Positions 20,675-28,338 of a stretch of 64,000 nucleotides of DNA are shown one piece after another. This stretch comes from DASTBU01 sp035711845 (lineage in GTDB: Bacteria; Acidobacteriota; Vicinamibacteria; Vicinamibacterales; 2-12-FULL-66-21): positions 129,125 to 193,124 of the forward strand of contig DASTBU010000059.1 of NCBI GenBank assembly GCA_035711845.1, given 5' to 3'. Numbering within the stretch: the stretch's first letter is position 1; the number at the start of each line of letters is the position of its first letter. The notes beneath the pieces were generated by a model. The model saw only the letters and a list, made by a program, of their open reading frames with translations, made no database searches and was not told the DNA's origin. Made by a program: the position numbers and the translations under genes.

Positions 20675-21492
20675 CGCCTTCCCTCTATCGTCCCATCCGC
20701 GGCGCTGAGTGCGCGAAGCTCTCGCAATGCCACGCCCGGATCGGCCTGCGCCATCAGCCGTTCGCCCACGAGAAAGGCGTGATAGCCCATCCTGCCCAGA
20801 CGCTCGAGGTCGCCGGGCTCCCGAATCCCGCTCTCCGCGATCGCGATGACATGTCGAGGCATTCGCTGTATCAGCGTGTCCAGCACCGCAGGCTCGACCG
20901 CCAGTGTTCTGAGATTCCGGCTGTTGACCCCCACGATCTCCGCCCCCGCATCGACCGCGCGCTCGAGCTCGACAGCGTCGTGTACTTCGACGAGCGCGGC
21001 AAGGCCCAGGTCGCGAGACTCCGCGATGAGCGATCGCAGTATCGAATCTTCGAGGGCGCCAGCAATCAACAGCACGGCGTCCGCACCGAGTACCGCCGAC
21101 TCCACCAGTTGATAGCGGTCCACGATGAAATCCTTGCGCAGCAGCGGAAGATCCACGACCGCCCGGACATCGGCCAGATGATCCGGGGCGCCGTCGAAGA
21201 ACGTGGGCTCGGTGATCACCGAAATGGCAGCGGCGCCCGCACGCGCATACGCGACGGCATGTGACGGCGCGTCGTAGCTGCCGCGCAGGATCCCCCGCGA
21301 GGGCGAGCGGCGCTTGCATTCCGCGATGACCCGTGGAGGCTGCGAGCGGCGCAACGCCCCGGCAAAGGCATCGCCGCGCGGGCGACGCCTGATTTGCTGT
21401 CGCAATACGTCGATCGGAATCTCTCCTTCCCGGGTGGCCACGGACTTCCGTGTCGCCGCCACGATCGTCCGGAGCAGGTCCGCCTCGCTCAT
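20671..21492 (-). CDS. trpC: indole-3-glycerol phosphate synthase
   Basis: Ring closure of CdRP to indole-3-glycerol phosphate. Family motifs are IAECKRRSPSRG (catalytic lysine), ISVITEPTFFDG, LLRKDFIVDRYQ, GVNSRNL, AESGI and LVGERLM. Length 273. The start overlaps the trpD stop by four bases and the stop overlaps the trpF start by four bases. Confidence 0.95.
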   Translation of the reverse strand: MSEADLLRTIVAATRKSVATREGEIPIDVLRQQIRRRPRGDAFAGALRRSQPPRVIAECKRRSPSRGILRGSYDAPSHAVAYARAGAAAISVITEPTFFDGAPDHLADVRAVVDLPLLRKDFIVDRYQLVESAVLGADAVLLIAGALEDSILRSLIAESRDLGLAALVEVHDAVELERAVDAGAEIVGVNSRNLRTLAVEPAVLDTLIQRMPRHVIAIAESGIREPGDLERLGRMGYHAFLVGERLMAQADPGVALRELRALSAADGTIEGRR

Positions 21493-22520
21493 GACTGCGG
21501 AGCCTCCGCGGTCTGACCCGACAGCTCGATCATCCGCTCGAGCACCCGCGCCGCCCGCCCGTCGTCGATGGCCTCAGCGGCCAGCCCGATGCCTTCCCGA
21601 AGCTCGTCGACGGTGCCGGCGATGAGCAGCGAGGCGGCCGCGTTCAGAAGGACGATGTCGCGGGGCGCGCCGCGGGCGCCGTCGAGGACGTTTCTGGCGA
21701 TCCTGGCGTTGTCCGCGGCGTCCCCGCCCTTGAGCGCATCCGGGCTGGCTTTCGGAATGGCGACATCCGAAGGGTGCACGTAGAACGTGTTCACCGTCCC
21801 GTCGCGGCACTCCGAGACCTTCGTGTAGCCCGTTGTGGAGATCTCGTCGAGACCGTCGGCGCCGTGAACGACCCACGCCCGGCGCGATCCCAGCAGCGAC
21901 AAAGATCGCGCGACGAGCTCCGTCAGCTCGGGGCGAGGCACGCCGACGAGCTGTCGGGACGCGCCGGCAGGATTGGTCAGCGGTCCCAGCAGATTGAATG
22001 CGGTCCGAACCCCCAGCTCGCGGCGTGTGGGGCCCGCGTGCCGCATGGAGGGATGGAACGTCGGCGCGAAGAAGAACGCGATGCCGGCCTCGCCGAGGCT
22101 TCGTTCGACGATGGCCGGAGGCGCCGATACGCTGACGCCGAGCGCTTCGAACACGTCGGCGCTTCCGCAGCGGCTCGAAACCGAGCGGTTGCCGTGCTTG
22201 GCCACGCGGATGCCGCAGGCGGCGACCACAAGGGCGGTGAGCGTCGAGACGTTGAAGGTGTGCGCCCGATCTCCGCCCGTGCCGCAGGTATCGAACAGAT
22301 CCTCGAACGGCCGCGACAACCTCGTGGCCTTCTCGCGCATTGTCGACGCGAGTCCCACGATCTCCGACGGCCGCTCCCCTTTCATGGCGAGCGCGATGAG
22401 CAGTCCGGCGATGTGCGCCGGCTGGGCGCGCCCCTCCATGATCTCGTTCATGGCGGCCGCGGCCTCCCCTGTCGTCAGATCCTGCCGGCGCTGGAGCTTT
22501 TCGATCAATGAAGCGAACAT
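21489..22520 (-). CDS. trpD: anthranilate phosphoribosyltransferase
   Basis: Transfers phosphoribosyl from PRPP to anthranilate. The PRPP-binding loop DTCGTGGDRAHTFNVST and the KHGNRSVSSRCGSADVFEALG stretch are diagnostic. Further conserved parts are NLLGPLTNPAGA and VVHGADGLDEIS. At 343 residues it is free-standing, not fused to TrpG. Its ATG overlaps the trpG stop by one base (TGATG). Confidence 0.95.
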   Translation of the reverse strand: MFASLIEKLQRRQDLTTGEAAAAMNEIMEGRAQPAHIAGLLIALAMKGERPSEIVGLASTMREKATRLSRPFEDLFDTCGTGGDRAHTFNVSTLTALVVAACGIRVAKHGNRSVSSRCGSADVFEALGVSVSAPPAIVERSLGEAGIAFFFAPTFHPSMRHAGPTRRELGVRTAFNLLGPLTNPAGASRQLVGVPRPELTELVARSLSLLGSRRAWVVHGADGLDEISTTGYTKVSECRDGTVNTFYVHPSDVAIPKASPDALKGGDAADNARIARNVLDGARGAPRDIVLLNAAASLLIAGTVDELREGIGLAAEAIDDGRAARVLERMIELSGQTAEAPQS

Positions 22521-23080
22521 CACAACTCCAGGAAATTGCGCAAGAGCCGCCGCCCCTCGTCGGTCAGCACGGACTCTGGATGGAACTGCACCCCGTGAAT
22601 CGGGTGGACCCGGTGCCGAACCCCCATGATCGTGCCGTCCTCCGTGCGTGCCGCGACCTCGAGCTCGGCTGGCACGGGGTCGGCCACCACCAACGAGTGA
22701 TACCGGCCCGCCACGAACGGCTGGGAGATTCCGCGGAAGAGGCCCCGTCCATCGTGGTGGATCGCCGAGACCTTGCCGTGCATCAGCTCCGCGGCGCGTA
22801 CGACCGTGCCGCCGAAGGCGACGCCGATGCCTTGATGTCCCAGGCACACACCGAGCAGTGGCACGCGCGGACCGAGCCGCCTGATGGTCTCCACCGAGAC
22901 GCCCGCCTGCTCCGGCCGGCCGGGTCCCGGCGAGATGACGATCCGCTCCGGGCCGAGCTCTTCGATCTCGCCGACGGTCACCCGGTCGTTTCGGCGCACG
23001 ACGGGCGTCGCGCCGAGCTCGCCCAGATACTGCGCGAGGTTGAAGGTGAACGAGTCGTAGTTGTCGATCAACAGAATCAC
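22520..23080 (-). CDS. trpG: anthranilate synthase component II (glutamine amidotransferase)
   Basis: Supplies ammonia from glutamine to TrpE; it may also serve 4-amino-4-deoxychorismate synthase, as no pabA is in the window. Class I amidotransferase triad: nucleophilic Cys in LLGVCLGHQGI, and His/Glu in VQFHPESVLT. The N-terminus MILLIDNYDSFTFNLAQYLG is typical. Length 186. It overlaps trpE by 4 bases, which favours equal production of the two subunits. Confidence 0.95.
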   Translation of the reverse strand: MILLIDNYDSFTFNLAQYLGELGATPVVRRNDRVTVGEIEELGPERIVISPGPGRPEQAGVSVETIRRLGPRVPLLGVCLGHQGIGVAFGGTVVRAAELMHGKVSAIHHDGRGLFRGISQPFVAGRYHSLVVADPVPAELEVAARTEDGTIMGVRHRVHPIHGVQFHPESVLTDEGRRLLRNFLEL

Positions 23081-24567
23081 AGTCCTGCTTCAGCCATGGC
23101 GAGCGCCTGCAGCAGCGCCTTCGCCTTGTCGCGCGTCTCCTCGTACTCGGCCGCGGGGTTCGAGTCGGCCACGATCCCGGCGCCGGCCTGGACGCGCGCC
23201 ACCCCGTCTCGAATCGTGATCGTACGAATGGCGATGCAGAAGTCGAGGTTGCCCGCGAAGTCGATGTAGCCGATGGCTCCCGCGTAGATATCGCGGCGCG
23301 TGGGCTCGATCTCCGCCAGGATCTGCATGGCCCGGATCTTCGGCGCGCCGGACACGGTGCCCGCCGGGAAACAGGCGACGAGCGCATCCAGTCTGTCCTG
23401 ATCGTCGGCCAGCCGGCCGTCCACGGTGGAGACGAGGTGCATGACATGCGAGTAGCGCTCGACCGTCATGTACTGCGGGACCCGGACCGTTCCGGTCTCG
23501 CAGACCCTGCCGAGGTCGTTGCGCCCGAGATCGACCAGCATCACGTGCTCGGCACGTTCCTTCTCGTTCCGCTTCAACTCTTCGGCCAGCCGGAGGTCCT
23601 CCTCCTCGCTCGTGCCGCGCGGCCGGGTGCCGGCAATGGGATGGGTTTCGACGCGACGGCCCTCGACGCGGACCAGCATTTCCGGAGACGACCCCACGAT
23701 GGAGAGCCCGCCCGCGCGAATGAAGTACATGTAGGGTGACGGGTTGACATGGCGCAGGGCGCGATAGACCGTGAACGGCTCGGCCGTCACGTCCGCCTCG
23801 AAGCGCTGCGACAACACGGCCTGGTAGATGTCGCCCGCGGCGATTCGCTCCTTGATCGATCGAACGCTCGCTTCGAACGCCTCCCTCGACTGGTTGGAGC
23901 GGATGTCGGCCGCGGCACCGGGCTGCGGCTCGCGCTGGGACAGGCCGCCTTCGAGCTCCCGTTCCAGGAACTCGATCCTGGCGCACGCGAACTGGTAGAG
24001 CGCCTGCAGATCCTCGTCGGCCGTGATGCGGGCGTTCGAGATGATCAGGATTCGGTGCTTCAGGTGATCGAAGGCGAGCACCGTGTCGAACAGCATGAAG
24101 CCGCCGTCCTGCTCCTCGCTTTCCGGCGTGTTCCACCGTGCCGACGTCCACGCCTCCGCCAGCACGGGCTCGAACAGCGGCGACGCATCGTAGCCTATGA
24201 AACCGACGGCGCCCCCAGTGAACCGCGGAAGCCCGGGGACGAAGGGCGACTGGAACTGGGCCATCAGCCGCCGCAGCACGGCGACGAACGGCTCGTCGAG
24301 GCTGGTGGTCGTCCCCGATCGCTCGATCGTGGTGCGGCCGCCGCGCGCGCGCAGCACCAGAAACGGGTCCTTGCCCAGGAACGAATACCGCGCCACGTGC
24401 TCGCCGCCTTCGACGCTTTCGAACAGGAACGCGTAGTCGGAGTGTTCGGCGATCTTGAGGAATGCCGAGACAGGCGTCTGCAGGTCGGCAATGATCTCCT
24501 TGACCACCGGCACGAACGTGCCGCGGCGGGAAAGGTCGACGAACTCTTCGAAGGAGGTCAGCTTCAT
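23077..24567 (-). CDS. trpE: anthranilate synthase component I
   Basis: Makes anthranilate from chorismate and is the committed step to tryptophan. The N-terminal domain keeps a tryptophan-binding-type segment (FLFESVEGGE), so feedback inhibition is likely. The C-terminal chorismate-binding domain shows GDIYQAVLSQRFEADV, SPYMYFIRAG, HPIAGTRPRG, ELKRNEKERAEHVMLVDLGRND and PAGTVSGAPKIRAM. Length 496. Its ATG overlaps the aroDE stop by four bases. Confidence 0.95.
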   Translation of the reverse strand: MKLTSFEEFVDLSRRGTFVPVVKEIIADLQTPVSAFLKIAEHSDYAFLFESVEGGEHVARYSFLGKDPFLVLRARGGRTTIERSGTTTSLDEPFVAVLRRLMAQFQSPFVPGLPRFTGGAVGFIGYDASPLFEPVLAEAWTSARWNTPESEEQDGGFMLFDTVLAFDHLKHRILIISNARITADEDLQALYQFACARIEFLERELEGGLSQREPQPGAAADIRSNQSREAFEASVRSIKERIAAGDIYQAVLSQRFEADVTAEPFTVYRALRHVNPSPYMYFIRAGGLSIVGSSPEMLVRVEGRRVETHPIAGTRPRGTSEEEDLRLAEELKRNEKERAEHVMLVDLGRNDLGRVCETGTVRVPQYMTVERYSHVMHLVSTVDGRLADDQDRLDALVACFPAGTVSGAPKIRAMQILAEIEPTRRDIYAGAIGYIDFAGNLDFCIAIRTITIRDGVARVQAGAGIVADSNPAAEYEETRDKAKALLQALAMAEAGL

Positions 24568-26045
24568 AGGGCTCCGGCGGCCGGGTGGTCCTGCAAAGGC
24601 GCCACGGCCTGGACAGCGGCGGACTTGAACAGATAGTGTGGCGGTGGCTGGCCCGTCCACAATTCGAATTGCCGCTCCGCCTGCGCGATCAGCATCTCGA
24701 GACCACCAATCGTGAGGCACCCTTCCTCTTCGGCGGCCTCCAGCAGCGGAGTCCGGGCCGGCGCGTACACGAGGTCGAAGACGATTTCCCCCTCGAGCGG
24801 CGTGCCCTCGATGGGATTGACGGGCGCGGCCGCGCTGCCGGCGGACGTGGCGTTCACGAGGACGTCCCAGCTGCCCGCAGGCGGCGGAAACCGGCCCACG
24901 CTGGCGCCCGCCTCCGCGGCCAGAGCCGCGGCCGTCTCTTCGCGCCGGGCGCTGATCGTGACGGCGGCACCCTGATCGACCAGCGCGAGCGTGACCGCCC
25001 GCGCGGCGCCACCGGCCCCGAGGACCGTCGCGCGAACGCCTCTGAGGTGAATTCGACCGGCGAGCGGCGCGAGAAAGCCGTGGACGTCCGTGTTGAAGCC
25101 AAGCCATCGGTCGTCATGCACGACCAGCGTGTTGACTGCGCCCACGCGCCGCGCCAGTGGTTCGATCTCGTCCATCCGGGACATGAGGGCGACTTTGAAG
25201 GGTGCCGTGATGCTAGCGCCTCTCAACCGCGTGCGGCGCGCGAAGCGCACGAAATCGTCGGCGTCACTCGCCTGGAGGGGCACATACACCGCGTCGAGGC
25301 CGAGCGACGCAAAACCCGCGTTGTGCATCGCCGGAGAGAGCGACTGCACGACGGGGTTTCCGACCACACCGTAGAGCGCGGCGCCGGGCTGTACCTCGCG
25401 GAATCGAAACTCCCGGACGAGACGCTCCGCCGGCAGCTGGCCGGGCGCCACGCCGTCGCCGGCATACGTCCACCGGTTTCCCAGCCGCGCGGACAGCACG
25501 CGGGAGGGAATCCCCGCGGTGCCCATCGCGATGAGGACATGCGACGGTGTCTTGCGCCCGCGTCCGGCGTCGGCAATCTCGAAAATCGGCAGCAGCTCGG
25601 TCAGGCTGCCGACTTCCGCGGCCAGCTTGACGACCTCGGGTGCCGCATCCTGCATGGCCGCGTAGCGCGCGGGCAGATCGTCTGGCGCGCGGCCGAAGTA
25701 GTGCGCGGACAGCACAATCCCGCGGCCGTTGCGTACCGCGAGCAGGTCGCGAGCGAAGGGCGACGCGGCCTCGACGTCCACGAATTCCGCCCCCTGATCG
25801 AGCGCGGCCGCCAGCAACCGCCGCCGGCCCTCTTCGTCCCCGTGGTATCGGCCGCCTTCCCAGGCGGGTCGGCAGGTCACGATGGCGGGTCGCCGCCGGC
25901 CCGCAAGCGCCGTCGCGACATCGGGCCGATGGATGCCATCGAGCCGGAGCTCCACGAGGTCGGCATGCACGGCTTCGTCCCTGGCACGACGAATGTCCGC
26001 CATGGTCCGGCCGGTGACCGTCACGCAAATGTCTGGCGCACCCAT
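24564..26045 (-). CDS. aroDE: bifunctional 3-dehydroquinate dehydratase / shikimate dehydrogenase
   Basis: A fusion of two successive shikimate-pathway enzymes. Residues ~1-215 are a type I dehydroquinase: VELRLDG, VTCRPAWEGG, the catalytic His in VLSAHYFGR and the Schiff-base Lys in EVVKLAAEVG. Residues ~225-493 are an AroE dehydrogenase: YGVVGNPVVQSLSPAMHN, the catalytic Lys in ITAPFKVAL, GAVNTLV, LGFNTDVHGFL and the NADP loop GAGGAARAV. The same fusion order is known from plants, Chlamydiae and some other bacteria. The ATG at 26045 begins 29 bases after a strong terminator hairpin. The reading frame is open far upstream, but the upstream part runs through the hairpin and is not protein-like. 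First gene of the supraoperon. Confidence 0.93.
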   Translation of the reverse strand: MGAPDICVTVTGRTMADIRRARDEAVHADLVELRLDGIHRPDVATALAGRRRPAIVTCRPAWEGGRYHGDEEGRRRLLAAALDQGAEFVDVEAASPFARDLLAVRNGRGIVLSAHYFGRAPDDLPARYAAMQDAAPEVVKLAAEVGSLTELLPIFEIADAGRGRKTPSHVLIAMGTAGIPSRVLSARLGNRWTYAGDGVAPGQLPAERLVREFRFREVQPGAALYGVVGNPVVQSLSPAMHNAGFASLGLDAVYVPLQASDADDFVRFARRTRLRGASITAPFKVALMSRMDEIEPLARRVGAVNTLVVHDDRWLGFNTDVHGFLAPLAGRIHLRGVRATVLGAGGAARAVTLALVDQGAAVTISARREETAAALAAEAGASVGRFPPPAGSWDVLVNATSAGSAAAPVNPIEGTPLEGEIVFDLVYAPARTPLLEAAEEEGCLTIGGLEMLIAQAERQFELWTGQPPPHYLFKSAAVQAVAPLQDHPAAGAL

Positions 26046-26074
26046 TGGCTTCGAGCGAGAAAGCTCCCGAAACG

Positions 26075-26108
26075 AAAAAAGCCTCCTCAGCAGGGCTGAG
26101 GAGGCTTT
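26075..26108 (-). terminator. intrinsic terminator/attenuator in the aro-trp leader
   Basis: On the minus strand GCCTCCTCAGC, loop CCT, GCTGAGGAGGC forms an 11-bp perfect stem (14 bp with the flanking A/T pairs), followed at once by six T residues. The ATG of aroDE follows 29 bases later, and no stop codon of another gene precedes it, so it must act on the supraoperon itself. GAGGGGGC at 26154-26147 (minus strand) could pair with the 5' arm GCCTCCTC as a competing antiterminator (8 pairs, one G-U). The hairpin also reads on the plus strand, but with only three T after it. Confidence 0.82.
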
Positions 26109-26136
26109 CCGGAAATCCCACCTGCGATTTGCAGGC

Positions 26137-26232
26137 CTAACGGTATGCCCCCTCGCCAGACACACGCCACCAATACCCAGAATAGCCACCGAAATGGCCG
26201 GCCGGACGGTGAACGAGGCTGAGAAGGCACAT
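26137..26232 (-). CDS. candidate Trp/Tyr-rich leader peptide of the aro-trp operon
   Basis: A 31-codon reading frame (ATG at 26232, TAG at 26139-26137) lies entirely between the putative promoter and the attenuator hairpin. It has tandem Trp codons at positions 21-22 (GYWWRV) and three Tyr codons. Tandem Trp codons shortly before a terminator are the hallmark of trp leader peptides. Caveats: no Shine-Dalgarno is visible; the start is only about 10 bases after the predicted transcription start; another frame across the same DNA also contains three separated Trp codons; and the stretch from the Trp pair to the antiterminator arm (12 bases) is not the textbook geometry. Confidence 0.4.
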   Translation of the reverse strand: MCLLSLVHRPAGHFGGYSGYWWRVSGEGAYR

Positions 26233-26248
26233 AGACGGAAAGGAGGGA

Positions 26249-26278
26249 ACGATAGCACCTTTCTCCTTGACCAGGCAA
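26249..26278 (-). promoter_or_regulatory. predicted promoter of the aro-trp supraoperon
   Basis: Minus strand: TTGCCT (26278-26273), an 18-bp spacer, then TATCGT (26254-26249). Transcription would start near 26242, giving a leader of about 200 bases before aroDE that contains the candidate leader peptide and the attenuator. It overlaps the divergent promoter at 26267-26296. Confidence 0.45.
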
Positions 26279-26296
26279 GCGGTTGGTCCGTATAAC
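26267..26296 (+). promoter_or_regulatory. predicted sigma-70 promoter of the S55-type gene
   Basis: TTGACC (26267-26272), an 18-bp spacer, then TATAAC (26291-26296), close to the housekeeping consensus. The start of transcription is near 26303, 25 bases before the ATG at 26328. Its -35 element overlaps the -35 of the divergent aro-trp promoter, so the two may compete. Confidence 0.65.
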
Positions 26297-26327
26297 TGAA
26301 ACAGGCGCCCCCTTTCCCTGTTGAGTC

Positions 26328-28181
26328 ATGAAATTGCGAACTGCTGTCGCGGCCATGGCCGCCGCTCTCCTGCTCGGCGCGTCGCTTCCGGCGACAACAC
26401 CCCTGATGCCGCTCGAGGAGGTCCGCCCCGGCATGATCGGCGTGGGGCGCACGGTGCTCCAGGGAACCGAGCTGCAGGAGTTCAAGGTCCACATCCTGGG
26501 CGTGCTGAAGAACGTTCAGGGCCCGCGACGCGACCTGATTCTCGCCCGGCTCGAGGGAGCCGGGTTGGAGGAATCCGGCGTCGCGCAGGGCATGAGCGGC
26601 AGCCCGGTCTACGTGGACGGCCGGCTCATCGGCGCGGTCTCCTACTCCATCGGCGCGTTCGCGACGGAACCCATCGCCGGCATCACGCCAATCGGACAGA
26701 TGAAGGACGCCACCACGGTGGCGCGGCGCGCCACCGCACAGGCGCGGCTCGAACTGCCGATTACCCGGGACAGCCTGACGGCCGCGCTGCGCGCGACACA
26801 AGGGCGGCTGGCGCCGTTTGCGAGCCGTCCGGCCGATGTCCAGGCGATTGGCCTGCCGGCCGCGGTCGGGGCGCAGATCGGCTCGATGCTGCGTCCCATC
26901 TCGACGCCGCTCGTCCTGAGCGGTTTCGAGCCAGAAACTGTCGATTTGATCTCGGCTCCGTTCCGCGACGGAGGGTTCACGCCGACGGTCTCTGGCGGCG
27001 CGGACGCGAAGCTGCCGCCCATCGATGGCCCGTTGCGCGAGGGCGACGCGATTGGCGTCTCGCTCATCGGCGGCGACCTCGAGATGGGCGCGACGGGGAC
27101 GGTCACCCACATCGACGGCGATCGTGTCTACGCCTTCGGCCACCCCTTCTACAATCTCGGCCCCGCCGAGTTCCCGCTGACCCGGGCGCATGTCTACACG
27201 CTGCTGCCCAGCCTCATGACGTCGTTCAAGATCTCGGCGATGGGCGAAACGATCGGCACCATGCAGCAGGATCGAGCCACGGCAATCGCCGGGACGCTCG
27301 GTCCGGGACCCAGGCTGATCCCGATGAAGGTCACGCTTCAGCGAAGTGATCAGCAGAATGGCGTTGCCCCGAAGCGGACCTTCACGTATCAACTGGTCAA
27401 CGATCAGCTCTTCACGCCGTTGCTCGCCTATGTGGCGATGTTCAACACGCTCACCGCCTACGAGCGGCAGTTCGGCGCCGCCACGTTTACGGTGAAGAGC
27501 CGCGCCCGCATCAAGGGGCACGCGAGCCTGGATGTCGAGGATGTCTTCACCGGCGACAGCCCGGTGCTGGGCGCCGCGGCGGCCGTGGCCGGCCCGATCA
27601 CGATGCTGCTGTCGAACGACATCGAGCCGATTACGGTAGAGGCCCTCGATATCGAGATCAACTCCGCGGAGACAGCGCGCAGCGTGAGCATCGAGCGCGT
27701 GTGGCTCGACGAGGTGCATCCACGCGCCGGCCGCACGCTGCCGTTGAAGATCCTGACGCGCAGCTACCGCGGAGAGGAGCAGATCTCGACGGTCCCCATC
27801 CAGATTCCGGCCAACGCGTCAGGGCCGCTGTCGATCCTCGTGAGCGACGGCCGGCAGCTCAACGTCATCGAGCAGCGCGAGCTGCGGCGGTCAGTCGATC
27901 CGCAGACCGTTGCGCAGATGGTCAGGCTGCTCAACGACACGCGGCGTAACAACCGCGTCTACATCCGCCTGATGACCGGCAGGCCAGGCGCCGTTGTCAA
28001 CGGCGAGGCCATGACCGCACTGCCCCCGTCGATCCTCGGCGTGCTCGAGAGCGATCGCAACGGCGGCAGCTTCACGCCGATTCGCAGCGCCACCGTCGGC
28101 GAGTGGGAACTCCCGATGGACTCGGCGGTCACCGGGTCGCGACTCCTCACCATCGACGTCGAGGGTGGCACGGCGCGATAG
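26328..28181 (+). CDS. secreted protein with SpoIVB-type peptidase S55 domain
   Basis: 617 residues with a signal peptide (about 1-23, AAALLLGASLPAT). The N-terminal third matches the S55 (SpoIVB) domain: EVRPGMIGVGRTVLQGTE, FKVHILGVLKNVQ, GVAQGMSGSPVYVDGRLIG (the presumed serine nucleophile in GMSGSP) and ITPIGQM; a possible histidine partner lies in YAFGHPFYNLG. The second half has no recognised domain. In Bacillus, SpoIVB signals across the forespore membrane; here there are no sporulation genes, and such proteins are common as lone envelope proteins in Acidobacteriota. It may process or scaffold a periplasmic partner, perhaps the propeller protein encoded next. Confidence 0.75.
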   Translation: MKLRTAVAAMAAALLLGASLPATTPLMPLEEVRPGMIGVGRTVLQGTELQEFKVHILGVLKNVQGPRRDLILARLEGAGLEESGVAQGMSGSPVYVDGRLIGAVSYSIGAFATEPIAGITPIGQMKDATTVARRATAQARLELPITRDSLTAALRATQGRLAPFASRPADVQAIGLPAAVGAQIGSMLRPISTPLVLSGFEPETVDLISAPFRDGGFTPTVSGGADAKLPPIDGPLREGDAIGVSLIGGDLEMGATGTVTHIDGDRVYAFGHPFYNLGPAEFPLTRAHVYTLLPSLMTSFKISAMGETIGTMQQDRATAIAGTLGPGPRLIPMKVTLQRSDQQNGVAPKRTFTYQLVNDQLFTPLLAYVAMFNTLTAYERQFGAATFTVKSRARIKGHASLDVEDVFTGDSPVLGAAAAVAGPITMLLSNDIEPITVEALDIEINSAETARSVSIERVWLDEVHPRAGRTLPLKILTRSYRGEEQISTVPIQIPANASGPLSILVSDGRQLNVIEQRELRRSVDPQTVAQMVRLLNDTRRNNRVYIRLMTGRPGAVVNGEAMTALPPSILGVLESDRNGGSFTPIRSATVGEWELPMDSAVTGSRLLTIDVEGGTAR

Positions 28182-28187
28182 TTTTTC

Positions 28188-28304
28188 GTCACGTGCGACG
28201 TCACGTCACGTGCGACATCAACGTCACGTGCGACGTGCGACGTGCCGTGTGCGACGTGCTCAACGTCACGTGCGACGTGCGACGTGCTCGTGCTACGTGT
28301 CTGC
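28188..28304. repeat. heptad array with GACGTGC units and four CACGTG palindromes
   Basis: Imperfect tandem units CACGTGC, GACGTGC, CGTGTGC in a 7-bp register over much of 28227-28304, preceded by two looser copies. GTCACGTGCGAC recurs four times; its core CACGTG is a perfect palindrome. The array fills the spacer between two co-oriented genes, beginning 7 bases after the stop at 28181. Confidence 0.8.
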
Positions 28305-28325
28305 AATCGCTGGTTCCGCTCGTGT

Positions 28326-28331
28326 TACTCT
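28326..28331 (+). promoter_or_regulatory. -10-like box before the beta-propeller gene
   Basis: TACTCT lies 7 bases before the ATG at 28339, compatible with a leaderless transcript; no -35 or Shine-Dalgarno is evident. Confidence 0.3.
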
Positions 28332-28338
28332 TCGAACA

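Noticed and set aside
26101..26160. Alternative leader frame with three separated Trp codons (RWLFWVLVACVW)
   Set aside because: It has no good start, and it runs into the terminator loop before its stop; the frame with tandem Trp codons and a stop before the hairpin is more plausible.
24564..27719. Very long minus-strand open frame extending aroDE upstream over the S55-type gene
   Set aside because: The frame crosses the terminator hairpin and lies antisense to a well-supported secreted protein; the extension has no domain and the AroD start is clear at 26045.
26328..28181. Sporulation role from the SpoIVB-like domain
   Set aside because: No other sporulation gene is present and S55-type domains occur in many non-sporulating bacteria.
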